A stretch of DNA of 64,000 nucleotides from Rhyzopertha dominica (lineage: Eukaryota; Arthropoda; Insecta; Coleoptera; Bostrichidae). Below are positions 59,073 through 64,000 of the stretch, piece after piece (the first letter of the stretch is position 1; each line of letters begins with the position of its first letter). The notes beneath the pieces were generated by a model that was not told the origin of the DNA, made no database searches, and saw only the letters and a program-made list of their open reading frames with translations. The translations under genes and the position numbers were made by a program. The stretch is taken from positions 15,004,001 through 15,068,000 of the forward strand of contig QCXZ01000137.1 in the NCBI GenBank assembly GCA_025024175.1. The letters run 5' to 3'.

Positions 59073-62000
59073 TTACCAGTTCAGGCTATTTGGGATTCCT
59101 CCTGGGTATTGTCCTGTTAAGCATGCAGTACAGTGACCAACATTGTGGGAATTTTTTGTCTTTATATCAGATCTTACTGCTTTCGTGAGCCCTTCTACAC
59201 TTAAATATGCCAAACTGTCAGCACCTAAAATAAATTGTATATATAAAATGCTATGATTTACTTATATTTTTATGGATAGGATTACAAATTTAGGTATAAT
59301 TTTTTTATGTCATTTATGTTTATGACTAGAACCATACATAATAGATTTGGCTGAATGTGTAATAATTCTTGTTAATATATCATGTATTTCACTGGAGATG
59401 TAAAAAAATTAAACTTATTATTTTAACGGATTAGGACAGAACGAAGCGTATATATTTAAAATGATTGTATACAACCAACTGCTATGCAAGTTTCAAACTT
59501 ATGTGGGTATACATTGTTTATGAACCTTGATAAAAGAACCTAGTCTACTAATTTCAGCTAAAAAGAATTTACAAGAGAAAAACTGCCTCTTTCTCTCTTT
59601 AAATGCAACAACCTAAGATAATACTTTAAATTTTGTAATAAATAGTAACCATATGAAAATATGTACAATACCAATACTGTTTGGTGTTTGCCTTGCAATT
59701 ACCTTCTTTAAATGACATGTTCTAGACTACTCTATGCTATTCAACTGGTAAAATTGAGAAACTGGTACTTAATTGCTTGATACGATTTATTAATGACATG
59801 GATGTATTTATCTGGAATTCAAAAGTGGATAAAATCAAATATGTATCAAAAGCAAGAACCAATCTTTGTTTTATGAAATAAATAAGAATAAACACACAAC
59901 TTGAAATTATCATTTCAAATATTCTGTCACCTAAAATATTAATTTTGAAAACAGTTTAAAAAAATTGATAAAATGGTGTTTATTAATTTCTGGCAAACTA
60001 TACAGTGTGGGTCGTAACTGTTGAGAAAAATTATGCAAAAGTTATCCAGTTTTTTTAAACTCAGTATCATAAAGAAATTTTAAAGATGGTGGACTTCCTT
60101 ACTTATTTACTCCATACTACCTAATTTTAAATTAAATTAAAATTTTTGAATTCTTACGTGAATTTTGTGGCTGCTTTGTTTTATGATTAAAATGTACAAA
60201 TTTTGAGAAACTAGGCCATAAAAAGTCAGTTTTACTGCTGCAGTGCTTTCCACCGCTTGGAATATACTGGTTACTGTGTTTTACACGTCAAAAAAATTTG
60301 CTCATCATTTAATACTGAAACATATTTAATACTTCTGAATTGACATCCCTGTAATATAAAATCTTTCAAGCTCCAACAAGTCAGTTTTTTAAAATGGATT
60401 TAATCACTTTTTATGCCATAGTCAAATGCAATAATAAATTTGCAATAGAAAATGACTTATATGTGATTTGGTAACTACTTTTAAAAATCAAAATCTCAAT
60501 ATCTTTTCATGGAGTTACGGAAGAAATACACTGATTACAATACACAAGAAATGAGGGATGCTGAAACATTTGTTTATGCAATTTTTTTTGCATTTTGATG
60601 TAAAAAATGTAAACTCCAACTACTCACCAACATGCCTTGCAAGTTCTTTTGGACTCATTTTGTTAGCGATGAGTTCTTCTCTTGTGGGAATGTTAATTCC
60701 CATATAGCAAGGGAACAAAAGTGGAGGACTCGCTACCCTTATATGGACCTCAGTTGCTCCAGCATTTTTTAGTAGTTTTATTATTGGTCCAATCGTGTTG
60801 CCCCGTACTATGGAATCATCAATTAGGATAACACGTTTACCTTTGACATTGCCTGATAATGCTCCTAAAAATAGACAGGAGAGTAAATAAAGAAGAAATT
60901 AACAACCAGTTAATGACCTACCAAACTTTTTCGCTACAGCTAGTTGCCTTAATCGAGTGCTTGGTTGGATGAAACTTCTTCCCACATAACGATTTTTGCA
61001 CAAGACTTCCGCAAATGAGATACCAGACTAAAATAAAGTAAAATATTGAATTACTTAAAAATCTAAAAAAAAACTTAAACTGAACAGAATTGGAGAAATA
61101 AGACCTGATTTTTATATACCATAAAATTTTAAATCTTTGTGCATGTTTTGAAAAAAAAATAACACACCTGTCTTGAAAATCCGTGTGCTGCTGCAGTGCC
61201 AGATTCCGGAACTGAGCTAACAATATCTGCTTCTACCGGATGCTCTATAGCTAGCTGCCTACCGCATTGCAATCTCACTGCATAAACCATCTGTCCTTCA
61301 AATATGCTGTCAGATCTAGCGAAATAGACGTATTCGAAAATGCAAAAAGCCTGTGTTTTATTTTCTGGCCTATCTACTATATCTATAGTGCGAATACCAT
61401 GTCTTGTCATTTCGATGATTTCACCAGGAAAAACTTCTCGGACGTATTGTGCACCAATGGATAAGAATCCACATGACTCTGATGACACCACCCAGCCTTC
61501 TGCTTCTCTGGTATCATCACAATCGCCATCTAGAGCTATAACAAAAAAAAATAAAGTAAGCAACCTTTCCTGTAAAGAACACAAGCTGGTCCACTGTAAA
61601 CAAGATATGGACCGTTGAAAATCTAGTCAATAGGGTACATGCCTGGGAAAATAAATCTGCATAAATTAGAACTAATTTGACCTAATCGAATATTTTTTTC
61701 CAATTTGATTGATTGCATTGGATGAAATTTAAAAATAAATATTAATTCTCAGTCCTAATGCTATTACTACAGTAATAGATCTACTCCTACTATTCACTAC
61801 TCTTCAGCAAAAGTTTAATACATCTACAAAGGTACTACAAACACCAGAAGTATAATTGATTCCAATACCTACCTCTATAAGTATGTATATGAATTCAGTT
61901 AATTGTAGCAGACATACCTTCTACTAGATAGTAAACTGAATAAATCAAATCAACCTAGTCTACAGTGTACACAGCACACTGCACTGTTGCTGATCTGATT

Positions 62001-62930
62001 CGTTTATAAAATTGGTTTATTTTCTGTTCAAAATCTTTTTGCATGCAATAAAAAAAGTTTTTCATAACAGTGGCTTTGTGCACCTTTCTCTGATGACTGT
62101 AGTTAAAATATAAATACATTAAGACCAATAAAAAACAGTCATCTATTTTATTGCTGAATACTTTCATACTTCTTTGAAATGGCACATTGAGCAACTAACT
62201 AGTTGTGATATCGGTGAATGAAAAACTATATTGTATAAGCTTTTAAGGGCCTTTGTTCTCGTTTCATAATTTTATTTTTTAGCAAGTACTTTACATTCAT
62301 TTTCTTTTGCAAAATTTGGTTTTGTAAATTTAATCAGTAAAATGATTTTTTTTCAGTGAAGTCTACCTATCTATATATTTTTACTTCCATTTATTAATAC
62401 AATTCAGTTTGTTGATTACATTAATATATAAGTTAAACAATTTGTTTTTGATAAATTTTGTTTTTTACCACATCTATTGATGGATTTCCAAATAAAAACA
62501 ATTTTAATGAAGTATCTAAAAATGTACTTTATCTTATATTCCATTCAAATAATCCAGGATAAAATGGTCTACCCTGAATAATACAGTTAAAACGCACTTT
62601 ATCTTTCAAAATTTATAAGTAATTATTTACATTTAATATGTTTAGTGTCTTACACACAAAGTAGTCTATACTGTTTTACTTACGTTCATTAAACGGTAAA
62701 ATTTTTCCAAGGCAAAGTGGACGATTACCATATGGATCTCGAACTGCATAAATTTTATTTTTTAACATAATTACAAGTGAATAACTCAAAGGGGCAAGTT
62801 GCATTAGATGTTTTATCCTGGCTGGCCAATCAGGACCATTATTTTCACCTTCCGGTGGGTTTAAGCATAAAGCTTGTGTTATAAGTTCGCTATCTGAATG
62901 TGTAGAAAGTCCAACCCCTCTTGCTAATAC
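59073..62930 (-). CDS. Prat: Amidophosphoribosyltransferase (purine synthesis step 1), C-terminal 369 aa
   Basis: Five exons, read downward: 62930-62684, 61535-61168, 61027-60922, 60864-60628, 59224-59073, all GT-AG and phase-consistent. This is the first committed enzyme of de novo purine synthesis (PRPP plus glutamine to phosphoribosylamine). Visible parts are the end of the glutaminase domain ([26 protein letters not shown]), the link [17 protein letters not shown] and the phosphoribosyltransferase domain with PRPP loop [13 protein letters not shown]. The four Cys positions that bind the regulatory [4Fe-4S] cluster in this family are present: [18 protein letters not shown] and CTAC near the C-terminus. 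The first exon shown starts in phase 0 after an acceptor. The N-terminal catalytic Cys and HNGELVN region must lie in exons beyond 64000, as I find none at 62931-64000. In Drosophila the gene is Prat, with a paralogue Prat2, so this may be either. Confidence 0.93.
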
Positions 62931-64000
62931 CTGGAAAGACACACAATGTAAGCAAAGTACAATATTTTTCATGAAACTTATTTACAGTAGTGGATGGTAT
63001 AACATTATTTAAATTATGGCTTTAAATAGACATATTTGTAAACCTCTTAAATAAAATTTTGAAACCTTTAAACATTTTTTTAATCTTCGAAAGCGAAAAC
63101 TATAATAACAGCTGCCTTATACTGTTTTATCTAAAAGTTGTCATAAGTAGCAAAAAGTTTGGTCAACCCTGATGTACATTAAATTAACATCATTTAGTAA
63201 AATGAGTAGTCATTGAATTAACAGTCTTATTTCTTAAAAAAACAAAGATATTGGTAGCTCTCCAACTAAATTTTGTAGAAAAATATGACTGTGGTGATCA
63301 AAAGTTTGGCCACCCCCGATCTAGACAATAGTAATCACAGAAGACTTGAAAACCCGATACAGACAAACTATTTAAGATTTGTAATAGAGAAAAACATGAA
63401 ATTCATTGCTTGAATTGTTAAAATTAAAAAGCTAAGTTGAATTTATGATGGATTCATAGCTAGGGACTTATGATAACAAATATGCTGTCAGCATGCAGAC
63501 TGATGATGTTTCTTCAAATTACATGTCTGTCACTTCCAAATTTATTACTGTTTAGTTTACCAAATGCCTAAATGTAACATCGATGTTTACTTATCTAATC
63601 AAGGCACTCACTGATCTTTAAATAATAATAAATAATTAAAGATGAAGTGCTAATATATTGTAGCTAACTACTGTCTTGAAACCCTTGCTTAGATATCATA
63701 CCAGAGAAGCTGATATATTTCTTTAAAGTAATAAATGTATTATTTTTCAAACTGAACTGTGAACCAAAGTAACCTTATTAATGCATTGGTGAAATATTTG
63801 CAATAATTATTAAGTAAAATATGATTATTTATTAACCCAAAACATTAGAATCTGCATATATTATGTTGTTATCAGTCTGTCTTATTTTTCTACTTAGCTT
63901 TATTTGTAAGCTAGAAATTATTAGGACTTAAAGCAGCAAATGGCCTGAAATAGATGTTAAAATATTATCCCATAGCATTTTCTGTTTTGCAGTATGCATA
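62931..64000 (-). other. Intron of the PPAT gene, continuing off the window
   Basis: AT-rich, no coding match to the missing glutaminase start. It should be intron of the same minus-strand gene. Confidence 0.65.

Noticed and set aside
62931..64000. PPAT 5' exons within the window
   Set aside because: No minus-strand frame encodes the expected HNGELVN or N-terminal Cys regions. The exons must lie beyond the end.

Overview
This is AT-rich eukaryotic DNA with spliced genes, short and long introns, canonical GT-AG junctions and dense decayed transposons. The protein sequences, the mix of mobile elements (Penelope-like, CR1/jockey-like LINEs, mariner-related transposases, a THAP element) and the intron structure point to an insect nuclear genome. 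I cannot fix the order from sequence alone. Scattered N bases show a draft assembly. Most short open frames are chance or transposon remnants, so real genes had to be pieced together across splice sites by checking phase at each junction.

Region 1-37700 is gene-poor and full of repeats. I see no complete host gene there. It holds at least four decayed mariner-related transposase copies (3795-4115, 7700-7850 plus 9090-9437, 26220-27060, 30515-31250) and LINE remnants (11360-12060, 12240-13180, 16804-17001, 23780-24790). It also holds long foldback elements (5684-6202, 15481-16625, 22604-23362), a THAP-domain DNA transposon remnant (7972-8992) and a Penelope-like GIY-YIG endonuclease segment (about 35840-36196). 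Two GC-rich islands stand out: 27705-28080, which looks like a minus-strand 5' exon with a perfect splice donor, and 32960-33230.

Region 37775-64000 holds the host genes. They are a mitochondrial FDX1-type [2Fe-2S] ferredoxin (+, 37775-38308), a DBHS-family RNA-binding protein related to NonA/PSPC1/NONO (-, three coding exons, 51664 to 39492), and mitochondrial Xaa-Pro aminopeptidase 3 (+, eight exons, 52187-58795, predicted 506 aa). The last is the C-terminal 369 aa of amidophosphoribosyltransferase (-, five exons, 62930 to 59073; its 5' exons lie beyond the window). The DBHS gene and XPNPEP3 are head to head across about 520 bp. XPNPEP3 and PPAT are tail to tail across 277 bp.

The 10.1-kb first intron of the DBHS gene contains the most interesting structure. 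A six-exon gene for a DUF4806-like protein (45005 to 43601, minus strand) and an upstream degenerate ORF lie between two inverted 11-bp termini (41982-41992 and 50226-50236). The DNA next to each terminus is rich in TTGCAAT-type motifs. The left terminus appears to interrupt a LINE gag-like fragment. I read this as a candidate 8.26-kb DNA transposon that carries an intron-containing DUF4806 gene. The gene has one apparent frame break in an A10 run.
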